From NCBI GenBank assembly GCA_025454075.1, contig JALOPD010000041.1, positions 1 to 39,032 of the forward strand: 39,032 nucleotides of DNA, written 5' to 3'. This document shows positions 31,109-39,027 of the stretch, one piece after another. Made by a program: the position numbers and the translations under genes. A model generated the notes under the pieces. It was not told the DNA's origin and ran no database searches. It was given only the letters and a program-made list of their open reading frames with translations. Positions within the stretch are counted from its first letter, which is position 1; every line of letters begins with the position of its first letter. The DNA comes from Desulfobacterales bacterium (GTDB lineage: Bacteria; Desulfobacterota; Desulfobacteria; Desulfobacterales; UBA2174_A).

Positions 31109-33550
31109 ATGACTCCGGCAGATAAACAAGTCCCCATGTTAACAGCCCTGTTCTTAGTATCCGCTTCGACGCTCGCCTTTGAGGTGCTGCTGGCGCGGGT
31201 TTTCTCCGTGAGTCAGTGGAACCACCTCTCTTTCCTGGTCGTCAGCATCGCCCTGTTCGGGTTCGCGGGGAGCGGGATTTTTTTCAGCTTCGCAGCGCCG
31301 TCGGTCGAGCGCTGGCGCGGCGGCCACTGGTCCCTTCTGGTAATCCTGTTCACGGCTTCGATGCTCGCCGCCGCGGTCGGTCTTGCGCAGATCCCGCTGG
31401 ACTACCACCGCTTGAGCCTGGAACCGGTTCAGGCCGCCTACCTGCTCGCCGCCTACCTGCTGCTCGCCCTGCCCTTTTTCTTTTCCGGGGGGCTGGTCGC
31501 CGCGGCCTACATGGCGCAGCCCGGGCGCAGCGGCGTGATCTACTTCGCCTCCATGGCGGGCTCGGCCGTCGGGGTTCTCCTGCCGGTGCCGCTTCTGCCC
31601 TTTTTCAGTGAATCCGTTCTGATCGTGATCGCCGCATTAGGGCCGATGGCGGCCCCGGCCGTCATTTTGACCGCCGATCGGCGCAGGCGCGAACCTGGCC
31701 GGCCCGGCCGCAGCGCGGCTCTCGCCGCGGGCGTCGCCGGCCCACTGGCGCTCATCGCATGTCTCTGGCTGCTGACGCCGGGAGGCGAGCGGGTTCGCGA
31801 CCTGAAACCCTCCGAGTTCAAGCTTCTATCCCAGGTCCAATCGTTTCCGGGCACCCGCATCACGGCGACGTCTTCGGACATCCGCGGCCGGGTGGACCGC
31901 GTCGAGAGCCCGCACCTGCGTTTCGCTCCCGGCCTCAGCCTCAAGCACACCGAAGCTCTGCCTCCGGCGACGGCGGTGCTGACGGACGGCGACCGGCCCG
32001 TTTTCCTCTACGAACGACACCCGCCCGCGAAGCTCCTCTTTGCCCGGGACACCCTGTCCTATGCCGGCTACGAGCTGGTCGGCCGCCCCGCCAGCGTCCT
32101 CGTCTTATTGCCCGGCGGCGGGCTTGCAGTTGCCTGCGCGCTCGCCGCCGGCGCCGGACGCATCCGGGTCCTGCACCCCAACCCCGCCGTCGCGGAGCTG
32201 ATTGGAAGCCACTACGCGCTGCCGGTGACGGCCGGAAACCCCCGCTCCTACCTGGCGCATTCGGCCGAGCGCTTCGACATCGTGCACCTGGAGAGCTGGG
32301 GCGCCACGATGGCCGGCGCGGACGCTTTGGACCAGGACCACTTGCTGACCATCGAGGCCTTCGGCGAGTACCTGCGGCGCCTCGCCCCGGGCGGCGTGCT
32401 GATCGTGTCGCGCCGGCTGCGGCTCCCGCCCGCGGATTCTCTGCGGCTGTGGGCCGCTGTTCGGGAGGCCCTCGCACGCGCCGGCGCGCCGGAGCCGGAG
32501 CGATGCATCGTCATCCTGCGCTCGTGGGACACCTACACCCTGCTGGTTTTCAGCGAACCGCCGGCCGATCCCTTCCCTCTACAGGAGATCGCCCGCAGGG
32601 GCAATTTCGACGTGGTGTACGCCCGCGGCGCCGACGAGTCGTTCAGCAACCGTTACAGCGTCTTCGACGCGCCCTACCATTTCCGCGAGCACCAGCGGCT
32701 CGAAAGCGCGCTGCACGCTGCCGCCGCAGAGGGCTACTTTCGCGATTACGTGCTGGACGTCGCGCCCCAGTCGGATTGGCAGCCGTTTCCCGGGCACTTC
32801 CTGAAGTGGGCCCGCCTGCCGGATCTCTACCGGATGCTGGGCAGCCGCCTGCACGCTTTCGGGTGGTCGGGGGAGGTGGTGGTGGCCGTGGCCTTGGCAG
32901 AAGCCGCACTGGTGTCCGCGCTGCTGCTCCTGGCGCCGCTGAGGATGCTCTCGCGCAGAGAGGAAAAAGTTTCATTTAACGGTACGGTTTTCTTCTTCGG
33001 CATCGGCGCCGGCTTCATGTTCGGCGAGCTGCTTTTCGTCTACCTCGGCACTTTTTTCATGGGGGAACCGGTGGTGAGCCTCACGTTCACCCTGGCAGCA
33101 ACCCTCGTCTCCTCCGGGCTCGGGGGGCTCTGGGCCGGGAGGCGGAATCGGTCGTTCCTGCGGGCATCTCTGGCGGTTGCGCCGCTGGTGCTCAGCCTGA
33201 CGGCCGGCGGCCTCATGGCGTTCTCGCCCCAGGTTCTCGCGCTGCCCGCACCGGTGCGCGGCATCGTGCTGCTCCTTGCGGTCGCCCTTCCCGGTTTTCT
33301 GATGGGGATGCCCTTTCCGACAGGCATGCGCGACCTGGCGCAGAGCCCTTCGGCGAGGTCATACGCCTGGGCCGCCAACGGCTGCGCCGCGGTGCTGGCG
33401 TCCATCCTCAGCGCGCAAATCGCCATCAGCGCGGGCTTCGCATGGCTCCTCGCCGCCGCCGCAGCGGCTTACGGCGCCGCTTTCCTATCCCTTTGGCGCA
33501 CCCCGTTGACGATCGACATCAAGAAGCAAACGGTCATGCACGGAAGATGA
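31109..33550 (+). CDS. Second multi-pass membrane protein with degenerate spermidine-synthase-like domain
   Basis: An 813-residue protein. Residues 1-225 contain several membrane helices (for example TALFLVSASTLAFEVLLARVFS). A soluble portion covers about 230-590, including a Rossmann-like part (ASVLVLLPGGGLAVACALAAG, then IRVLHPNPAVAELIGSHY and FDIVHLESWG). The last 200 residues are membrane helices again, with a FLMGMPFPTGM motif near 730 that is common in this class of membrane spermidine-synthase-like proteins. The cofactor-binding acidic residue expected after the second strand is replaced (LHPNP), so the activity is unclear. ATG 31109 has no strong ribosome-binding site. It lies downstream of the signal-peptide pcm. 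Confidence 0.82.
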   Translation: MTPADKQVPMLTALFLVSASTLAFEVLLARVFSVSQWNHLSFLVVSIALFGFAGSGIFFSFAAPSVERWRGGHWSLLVILFTASMLAAAVGLAQIPLDYHRLSLEPVQAAYLLAAYLLLALPFFFSGGLVAAAYMAQPGRSGVIYFASMAGSAVGVLLPVPLLPFFSESVLIVIAALGPMAAPAVILTADRRRREPGRPGRSAALAAGVAGPLALIACLWLLTPGGERVRDLKPSEFKLLSQVQSFPGTRITATSSDIRGRVDRVESPHLRFAPGLSLKHTEALPPATAVLTDGDRPVFLYERHPPAKLLFARDTLSYAGYELVGRPASVLVLLPGGGLAVACALAAGAGRIRVLHPNPAVAELIGSHYALPVTAGNPRSYLAHSAERFDIVHLESWGATMAGADALDQDHLLTIEAFGEYLRRLAPGGVLIVSRRLRLPPADSLRLWAAVREALARAGAPEPERCIVILRSWDTYTLLVFSEPPADPFPLQEIARRGNFDVVYARGADESFSNRYSVFDAPYHFREHQRLESALHAAAAEGYFRDYVLDVAPQSDWQPFPGHFLKWARLPDLYRMLGSRLHAFGWSGEVVVAVALAEAALVSALLLLAPLRMLSRREEKVSFNGTVFFFGIGAGFMFGELLFVYLGTFFMGEPVVSLTFTLAATLVSSGLGGLWAGRRNRSFLRASLAVAPLVLSLTAGGLMAFSPQVLALPAPVRGIVLLLAVALPGFLMGMPFPTGMRDLAQSPSARSYAWAANGCAAVLASILSAQIAISAGFAWLLAAAAAAYGAAFLSLWRTPLTIDIKKQTVMHGR

Positions 33551-33558
33551 GCCTTCTG

Positions 33559-33608
33559 GTGGGAGCGGCTTTCCAGCCGCGATCATCGAGGATGAAAGCC
33601 CCTCCCAC
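33559..33608. repeat. REP-like palindromic element
   Basis: GTGGGAGCGGCTTTC (33559-33573) is complementary to GAAAGCCCCTCCCAC (33594-33608) with one mismatch. Inside the left part, GCGGCT-TTCC-AGCCGC (33565-33580) can form an alternative hairpin. The GGGAGCGGCTTTCCAGCCGCGA sequence type resembles the REP elements known from pseudomonads. It begins eight bases after the stop of the preceding gene. Confidence 0.65.
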
Positions 33609-33653
33609 ATGTCAATGGCGAATAGCATGCCTCAACGTGCCACCACCTGCCTT

Positions 33654-33920
33654 ATGAACATCCGGGTCGAATGCTACAACGGCTATCGCCGGGACGAAAC
33701 CCCGCAGGCGGTATGGATCGGAGACCGGCGGATCGCGGTCGCCGAAATTCTCGACCGCTGGCTGGCGCCGGACCACCGCTATTTCAAGTTCCGCGGGGAC
33801 GATCAGGGCATTTACATCATCCGCAACGACGTGGTGTCGCTGGAATGGCAGATCACCTTCTATCAAGACCCACAGATGGAATCAGGCCCCATCCGCGGCC
33901 CGGCAGGCGGGGATGCATGA
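33654..33920 (+). CDS. Small conserved-looking hypothetical protein
   Basis: An 88-residue protein, MNIRVECYNGYRRDETPQ..., rich in aromatic and charged residues. The pattern VECYNGYRxxETPQAVWIGDRRIAVAEILDRWLAP(D)HRYFKFRGDD...YIIRND suggests a small beta-rich domain for which I have no function. No transmembrane segment is seen. I chose ATG 33654 because upstream codons run into the REP-like element; ATG 33609 is the other option. Its stop overlaps the start of the YheT-like gene as ATGA, so it is probably cotranslated with it. Confidence 0.78.
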   Translation: MNIRVECYNGYRRDETPQAVWIGDRRIAVAEILDRWLAPDHRYFKFRGDDQGIYIIRNDVVSLEWQITFYQDPQMESGPIRGPAGGDA

Positions 33921-34918
33921 GCGTTTTGCCGCTCCGCCCCTACGCCGCCCCGTTTTTGCTGCGCAACGGCCACCTACAGACCTTCCTGGCGAGCAGCGAA
34001 TTGCGCGCCCGCGGGCCGAACCCCATGCTGGAGGCCGCCCGCGGCGTCGTCTTGGAAGCCGGGGACGGGGTCCGCCTGCTCGGTTCCCACTCGCCGCAGC
34101 GCACCGCCGCCCCCAAGGGCCTGGCCGTCATGCTGCACGGCTGGGAAGGCAGCATCGACTCCACCTACATGCGCTGCACGGGGCGAGCCCTTTTCCGGCG
34201 CGGCTACGACGTCTTCCGCCTGAACTTCAGGGACCACGGGCGCAGCCATCATCTGAACCCCGGCATTTTCTACGCCGCGCGGCTGCCGGAGATTTTTGAG
34301 GCCGTCCGGGCGGCGGCCCGTTTTGCGATAGCGCTGCCTGTGTTCCTGATCGGGTTTTCGCTGGGGGCGAACTTCGCCTTGAGGGTGGCGCTCAGGTGTG
34401 CACAAAACCCGATCCCCGGATTGAAGCACGTGGTTGCCATCAGCCCCGTGCTCGACCCGGAGGAATCCACCTCCCGGGCGGACCGCCACCCGGTGATCCG
34501 CCGCTACTTCATGAAAAAGTGGCGCCGATCTCTCGGCATCAAAGAGGCCCTCTTCCCGGGCCTTTACGACTTCGGGCCGCTTCTCGAACTGAAGACCATC
34601 CAGGCCACGACCGAGGCGCTACTGAAGCGCTACAGCGACTACCCCTCGGCCCGCGACTATTTCCGGGCCTACACCCTGACCGGAGATGCATTGAGCGGAC
34701 TGCCGCTGCCGACGACCCTGCTGGCGGCGGCCGACGACCCGATCATCCCCGTGCACGATTTCCGGGGCCTGCGCCTCCCCCCGTCGACCCATGTCGTTGT
34801 TTGCCCTCACGGGGGCCACAACGGGTTCCTCGAAGGGATCCGGCTGTGCAGCCGCTACGAGCAGGACCTTCCGGATTTGTTCGACAGGATACTCGCCGCA
34901 CCTTCCGGGTCCTCCTGA
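33917..34918 (+). CDS. YheT family alpha/beta hydrolase
   Basis: A 333-residue protein. The N-terminal F-L-L-x-NGHLQT motif is the YheT signature. The alpha/beta hydrolase core has GLAVMLHGWEGSIDSTYM (oxyanion side), the nucleophile serine in LIGFSLGANF, an aspartate in AADDPIIP and the histidine in GGHNGF, a complete catalytic triad. YheT-like enzymes are hydrolases of small esters or lipids with unknown physiological substrates. ATG 33917 overlaps the stop of the small hypothetical gene. Length is normal for the family. Confidence 0.9.
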   Translation: MSVLPLRPYAAPFLLRNGHLQTFLASSELRARGPNPMLEAARGVVLEAGDGVRLLGSHSPQRTAAPKGLAVMLHGWEGSIDSTYMRCTGRALFRRGYDVFRLNFRDHGRSHHLNPGIFYAARLPEIFEAVRAAARFAIALPVFLIGFSLGANFALRVALRCAQNPIPGLKHVVAISPVLDPEESTSRADRHPVIRRYFMKKWRRSLGIKEALFPGLYDFGPLLELKTIQATTEALLKRYSDYPSARDYFRAYTLTGDALSGLPLPTTLLAAADDPIIPVHDFRGLRLPPSTHVVVCPHGGHNGFLEGIRLCSRYEQDLPDLFDRILAAPSGSS

Positions 34919-35041
34919 GGAAAACCGAGGCACTTGCTTGCATTTCAAATCGCAAGTGAATAGATTGGCTCTCATTAAATCGGCAATCCAATCATGGCAA
35001 CTTTTGATGAAACGCCGGCGGATGGGGTGCCCGTCGGTAAG

Positions 35042-35105
35042 TTGACTTCCGGAATTTGCACTAATTTATTGCCGGAGCGATAATTACTTCTGCGAGGAGG
35101 GATGC
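35042..35105 (+). promoter_or_regulatory. Promoter and ribosome-binding site of the rubrerythrin-like gene
   Basis: TTGACT (35042-35047) and TTTATT (35065-35070) are spaced by 17 bases. The leader contains TTGCCGGAGCGATAATTAC, resembling the ends of the inverted-repeat elements A and B. GAGGAGGG five bases before ATG 35106 is a strong ribosome-binding site. I see no PerR-type operator. Confidence 0.5.
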
Positions 35106-35609
35106 ATGAGCGAAGACAGAGCGACGGAGATCCTGAAGAATGCGATACTGCTCGAAAAGCGCGGCCAAGCCTTCTATTCCAAGGTGGCCGCCCAGGCCTC
35201 GGGCGCGGCCGTAAAAAATTTTTTCACCCTCATGGCTGAAGAGGAGGTGGGCCACGTCAAATTGCTGTCCGAGCAGTTCAAGTCCTACAGCACCCACAAG
35301 AAATTCAAACCCGCCGCCTACCAGGACCAGGGGGAATTCAAAACCGCCTCCGAGATTCTCACCAAAGATCTGAAGAAGCAGATTTCAGCGGCGGACTTCG
35401 AGGCGGCCGCGGTGGCCGCGGCCATGTCGATGGAGAAAAACGCGATCGAAATCTACTCCCGCCGCGCGGCGGAAGCCCAGGACCCCGACGAGAAGGCCCT
35501 CTACGACTGGCTGGCCAAGTGGGAAACGGCGCACCTCAATTTTCTGGCGAAACTCGACAAGGAACTCACCGAAGAGATCTGGCACGACAACCGGTTCTGG
35601 CCTTTTTGA
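35106..35609 (+). CDS. Rubrerythrin-like ferritin-fold protein without rubredoxin domain
   Basis: A 167-residue four-helix protein. The diiron ligands are visible in the expected order: E17 (LLEKRGQAFY), E47-x-x-H50 (EEEVGH), the glutamate in MSMEKNAIEIY near 112 and ExxH in WETAHLNF near 140. The C-terminal rubredoxin domain of classical rubrerythrin is absent. Such proteins handle peroxide or iron in anaerobes. A strong promoter and ribosome-binding site precede it. It ends in a perfect inverted repeat. Confidence 0.9.
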   Translation: MSEDRATEILKNAILLEKRGQAFYSKVAAQASGAAVKNFFTLMAEEEVGHVKLLSEQFKSYSTHKKFKPAAYQDQGEFKTASEILTKDLKKQISAADFEAAAVAAAMSMEKNAIEIYSRRAAEAQDPDEKALYDWLAKWETAHLNFLAKLDKELTEEIWHDNRFWPF

Positions 35610-35626
35610 GCTGCGCCCAAAAACAG

Positions 35627-35668
35627 CAACGGGTTTTGCACGCATGGCTGACGCTGCAAAACCCGTTG
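35627..35668 (+). terminator. Perfect 14-bp inverted repeat after the rubrerythrin-like gene
   Basis: CAACGGGTTTTGCA (35627-35640) is the exact reverse complement of TGCAAAACCCGTTG (35655-35668), with a 14-base loop. It begins 18 bases after the stop codon. No T-run follows, so termination may be factor-assisted, or the hairpin may stabilise the mRNA. It also lies just past the end of the convergent small metal-site gene. Confidence 0.55.
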
Positions 35669-35715
35669 AACACGCTGTGGGTTAAAGGGATGGCGGGGTG
35701 GATTTGCGCGCGGGC

Positions 35716-35910
35716 TTACTTACCCCCGCGGCCGTCATCGCAGACATCGTCGCTGCCGGTCAGGCGCGAGTGTTCGGCCGTTGTGCTCATCTCGCACACG
35801 GGCAGTTTTTCCGTTCCGCGCATCGTCTTGCCGCAGCATTCAGGGACCTTGGCCCCCTTCTTTTTGAGTTCTTTCTTCTTCCCGCAGTTTTCGCATTCGT
35901 AAACCGACAT
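35716..35910 (-). CDS. Small cysteine-rich metal-site protein
   Basis: A 64-residue protein. CENC at 6-9 with two later cysteines in PECCGKT (25-26) fits a zinc or iron ribbon of the rubredoxin-like type; the tail LPVCEMSTTAEHSRL and DDVCDDGRGGK is polar, with two more cysteines. AAGGAGG lies before ATG 35910, an excellent ribosome-binding site that supports a real gene. It is convergent with the rubrerythrin-like gene, which suggests, but does not prove, an electron-transfer or metal-handling link. Confidence 0.8.
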   Translation of the reverse strand: MSVYECENCGKKKELKKKGAKVPECCGKTMRGTEKLPVCEMSTTAEHSRLTGSDDVCDDGRGGK

Positions 35911-36008
35911 GCCGGCCTCCTTGATCGAATAGTTGCCGGCAGTTTATGTGATGCAGCAGAACGTGTCAAGTCCTATCGGGCTTGAGTTCGGTCGAAAAAA
36001 CCGAGGGG

Positions 36009-37253
36009 TCACCCGCCGATGATGCCGATCACCGAACCGATCAGGCACGAGGTCAGGGTGCCCGAAACAAGGGAACGGACGCCGAGTTGGACGATCTCCG
36101 GGCGACGGTCCGGGGCCATGGTGCCCATGCCGCCGATCATGATCCCCAGGCTCCCCGGGTTGGCGAACCCGCACAGGCCGTAGGTCATGATCAGCAGGCT
36201 GCGCTCGCTCAGGACCCCGGCCGGCAGGCGGCCCATGTCGATGTAGGCGATCAGCTCGTTCAGGATCGTCTTGGTCCCCATCAGGGTCCCTGCCGCCGCC
36301 GCTTCGCCCGCCGGAACCCCCATCAGCCAGCAGACCGGTGCCATAAGGGCCCCCATGAAGCGCTGCAGGGTGATCGGCCCGCCGTGAACGTCCGGCAGGA
36401 GACCCAGCGCGAGGTTGACCAGGCTCACCAGGGCCACGAGCACGATCAGCATGGCCACGATATTGATGAGCAGCTCCACGCCCTGCACGGTGCCCTTGGT
36501 AACGGCGTCCATCGGGCCGGCGGCCGCCTCCGGCATGGTCATCTCCCCTTCGGTGATCGGCCCGGTCTCGGGGATCATGAGCTTGGCGATGGTGATCGAG
36601 GCCGGCAGGCTGACGACGGATGCCACCAGGATGTGGCCCATGACGCCCGGGACCCGCTCTCCGATAATGGAGGCGTAGAGGGCCATGACCGTGCCGGCGA
36701 TGTTGGACATGCCGCAGGTCATGACGGAGAAGAGCTCGCTGCGGGTCATGCGGCCGATATAGGGCCGGATGAACAACGGCGCCTCCACCATGCCGACGAA
36801 AACATTCACCGAATTCGACAACCCTTCGGCGCCGCCCACCCCCAGGGTTTTGCGCAGCCCCCAGGAAAAACCCTGCACCACCACGGGCAGCACCTTCCAG
36901 TAGAAAAGCAGGGAAGACAGTGCGCTCATGAGAAGCACCATGGGCAGGGCTTGAAACGCCAGGATGAAGCTACTGCCGGGGTAGCTTTCAGCGAACGGCA
37001 GCGGTCCTCCCCCCAGGTACCCGAACACGAAGGAGGTGCCGGCCGCCGTGGCTTCCTGGAGGGCCAGCACCAGGCGGTTGAGCAGGGCGAACACATCGCG
37101 GGATAAGGGTATCTTGACCAGGACGAGGCCTGCCGCGAACGTCAGCAGGAGGCCCTTGGCGACCAGGCGGAGGCTCACCCCGCGGCGGTTTTCGCTCAGC
37201 AGCCAGGCAACGGCGAGGAAGCTGCAGCACCCGAGCACACTCTGCCAGATCAT
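36009..37253 (-). CDS. CNT-family nucleoside transporter (NupC-like)
   Basis: A 414-residue inner-membrane protein with about eight hydrophobic segments. Typical concentrative nucleoside transporter stretches include the SNSVNVFVGMVEAPLFIRPYI region, MTCGMSNIAGTVMALYA and the C-terminal GTKTILNELIAY and YGLCGFANPGSLGIMIGG. These contain the substrate and sodium or proton sites in the family. It imports nucleosides by cation symport. I chose ATG 37253 (MIWQSVLG) with AGGGGGGC before it; an upstream in-frame extension is not hydrophobic and overlaps the methyltransferase gene. It follows that gene by 10 bases and is probably cotranscribed. Confidence 0.92.
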   Translation of the reverse strand: MIWQSVLGCCSFLAVAWLLSENRRGVSLRLVAKGLLLTFAAGLVLVKIPLSRDVFALLNRLVLALQEATAAGTSFVFGYLGGGPLPFAESYPGSSFILAFQALPMVLLMSALSSLLFYWKVLPVVVQGFSWGLRKTLGVGGAEGLSNSVNVFVGMVEAPLFIRPYIGRMTRSELFSVMTCGMSNIAGTVMALYASIIGERVPGVMGHILVASVVSLPASITIAKLMIPETGPITEGEMTMPEAAAGPMDAVTKGTVQGVELLINIVAMLIVLVALVSLVNLALGLLPDVHGGPITLQRFMGALMAPVCWLMGVPAGEAAAAGTLMGTKTILNELIAYIDMGRLPAGVLSERSLLIMTYGLCGFANPGSLGIMIGGMGTMAPDRRPEIVQLGVRSLVSGTLTSCLIGSVIGIIGG

Positions 37254-37263
37254 GCCGCCCCCC

Positions 37264-37872
37264 TCATGGCCGCACCGCCACCAGTGAGGCCAGGCGCCGC
37301 TGCTCATCCCGGCCGGGGCCGCACTCCTCGTGGTAGTGCAGGACCCGCAGGGACAGAAAGCTGTGCAGCAGTTCGTTCGGCCTCAGAAAATAGTCGCGGC
37401 AGTGCTCGCTTTGATCCGCCGCGCCGGGGATCTCGAGAAGGGTTTCGAAAATCAGCAGGCCGCCGGGGCTGAGCCCTTCGCGGATCTGGGGGAACAATCG
37501 CCGGTTGAGGTATAACGTGTTCAGGATCAGGTCGTAGCGGCCGGTGGGGATGTCGAAAATGTCCAGGTCGGCGCAGATCGTTCGGATCCCGGGGTTCCGG
37601 CCGCTGAACAGAGCCAGGCCCTCCTCGGCGATGTCGACCGCGTCCACCGTAAACCCTTGTTCTGCCAAGAAAAGCGCGTTGCGCCCGCTGCCGGCCGCGA
37701 TGTCGAGGGCCCTTCTGCCCGGTGCCAGGCCGAGGAATTCCTGCACGAGGCCGGAAGGCTCGGTGGGGTAGTCCTGTTTCCGGTACTTGTCATTCCATTT
37801 GACGCGGTCGCGGCGCATGGCTAGCTGTTTTTCGGTTCGGCGCTTTCCGGCCGTTGTAACCTTTTTCGCCAA
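37264..37872 (-). CDS. Class I SAM-dependent methyltransferase (TehB-like)
   Basis: A 202-residue protein. The SAM-binding motif is ALDIAAGSGRNALFLAEQGF, followed by VDAVDIAEEGL, ICADLDIFDIP, YDLILNTLYLNR and LSPGGLLIFETLL. The N-terminal KWNDKYRKQDYPTEPSGLVQEF is common to TehB/thiopurine methyltransferase-like proteins. The substrate is unknown. The start is either TTG 37872 (a basic 18-residue extension) or ATG 37818 (MRRDRVKWNDKY); I keep the longer form but the ATG may be real. The gene lies directly before the nucleoside transporter. Confidence 0.87.
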   Translation of the reverse strand: MAKKVTTAGKRRTEKQLAMRRDRVKWNDKYRKQDYPTEPSGLVQEFLGLAPGRRALDIAAGSGRNALFLAEQGFTVDAVDIAEEGLALFSGRNPGIRTICADLDIFDIPTGRYDLILNTLYLNRRLFPQIREGLSPGGLLIFETLLEIPGAADQSEHCRDYFLRPNELLHSFLSLRVLHYHEECGPGRDEQRRLASLVAVRP

Positions 37873-37888
37873 GAAGGGTCACTAAAAT

Positions 37889-37911
37889 CGGTCCGAATCG
37901 GATTCGGACCG
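37889..37911 (-). terminator. Hairpin between pdxA and the methyltransferase gene
   Basis: CGGTCCGAAT (37889-37898), loop CGG and ATTCGGACCG (37902-37911) form a perfect 10-bp stem. On the minus strand it is followed by ATTTTAG, so it could end the pdxA transcript, about 140 bases after its stop. It lies immediately upstream of the methyltransferase start and might instead be a leader hairpin. Confidence 0.45.
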
Positions 37912-37960
37912 TTGAGAAGTTCCAACTCCAAACTTTCTCAACCTCCTTCTTTTCTCGACG

Positions 37961-37997
37961 GGTGGTTCACCTCAACGTGAACCACCTTGTTCTTTTT
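37961..37997 (+). terminator. Terminator-like hairpin with a T-run on the plus strand
   Basis: GGTGGTTCAC (37961-37970), loop CTCAAC and GTGAACCACC (37977-37986), then TTGTTCTTTTT. It is a classical factor-independent terminator in the plus direction, but no plus-strand gene ends nearby. On the minus strand, where pdxA comes from, no T-run follows the stem. Confidence 0.5.
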
Positions 37998-38052
37998 ATA
38001 TACCCCTCCCCCCTCCGAGTTATTTCTCCGGAGTAATAAAACCAAGGCATGT

Positions 38053-39027
38053 TCAAGATTTTTTCCGACCCGCTGCCAGCTTCGCCGCCAGCTTGACGGC
38101 CTCTATCATGGATTGGGGGTTGGCGCGGCCCTCGCCCGCCTTGCCGAAGGCGGTGCCGTGGTCGACCGACACGCGGATGATGGGCAGCCCCAGCGTCTGG
38201 TCATGGTACATCACGACGACCAGGTCGTACATGCCGCCGCGCATCTTGGAAAAAACCGTGTCGGCCGGCAGGGGGCCCTCGGCCGCAATCCCCTCCGCAC
38301 GGGCCGCGGCCGCCGCCGGGGCGATCTCCTGATCGTCCTCGCTTCCGAAAAGCCCCCCCTCCCCGCAGTGCGGGTTCAACCCGGCCACGCCGATCCGGGG
38401 GGATTGGATACCGAGCTGCGTGAGGGCATCGTGGGCCAAGCGGATCACGTTGAGAACGCGCTCCTTCTTCACCCGCTCGCAGGCCTCGCGCAGCGACACG
38501 TGGGTGGAGACGTGCGCCACCCGGAAGTTGCCCTCCGCCAGCATCATGGAGTAGTTGCGGGTCCGGGTCAGCTCGGCGTAGATTTCCGTGTGCCCGGCAT
38601 AGTGGCGGCCGGCGGCGTTGATGGCGGCCTTGTTGATGGGACCCGTCACGGTGGCATCGATTTCGCCGGCCAGTGCCAGCTCGATCACCTTGGCCACATA
38701 GTCGAACGACGCCCCGCCCTGGCCGGCGGTGACCTGCTTGTGCCTCAGCTCGGCCAACGGCAAGCGCTGCAGGTCGAACACGTCGACCTTCCCGCAAACG
38801 AACCCGGCGTCGCTCACCTTGCGGCAGGCCGCCACTTTAAGCTCCAACCCGGAAAAGCGCACGGCATCGGCCACGATCTCGGCATCCCCCACCACGATCG
38901 GCCGGCAGACGGCATATATTTCCGGCAAGGCCAGCGTCTTGGCGCAGATTTCGGGCCCGATTCCTCCCGGGTCGCCCATGGATATGCCCACGATGGGCAG
39001 CTTGCTATTATGCGATGGTGTGGGCAT
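38053..39027 (-). CDS. pdxA: 4-hydroxythreonine-4-phosphate dehydrogenase PdxA
   Basis: A 324-residue protein. N-terminal ISMGDPGGIGPE and the substrate-site DATVTGPINKAAINAAG are hallmark PdxA motifs. The three metal-binding histidines are expected in YAGHTEIYAELT, VAHVSTHVSLREA and VVMYHDQTLGLP. The C-terminal IIRVSVDHGTAFGKAGEG is typical of the family. PdxA oxidises 4-phosphohydroxy-L-threonine in pyridoxal phosphate synthesis; the related PdxA2 group acts on D-threonate phosphate and cannot be fully ruled out, although no kinase partner is adjacent within the window. ATG 39027 is five bases from the window end, so upstream context is unknown. Confidence 0.93.
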   Translation of the reverse strand: MPTPSHNSKLPIVGISMGDPGGIGPEICAKTLALPEIYAVCRPIVVGDAEIVADAVRFSGLELKVAACRKVSDAGFVCGKVDVFDLQRLPLAELRHKQVTAGQGGASFDYVAKVIELALAGEIDATVTGPINKAAINAAGRHYAGHTEIYAELTRTRNYSMMLAEGNFRVAHVSTHVSLREACERVKKERVLNVIRLAHDALTQLGIQSPRIGVAGLNPHCGEGGLFGSEDDQEIAPAAAAARAEGIAAEGPLPADTVFSKMRGGMYDLVVVMYHDQTLGLPIIRVSVDHGTAFGKAGEGRANPQSMIEAVKLAAKLAAGRKKS

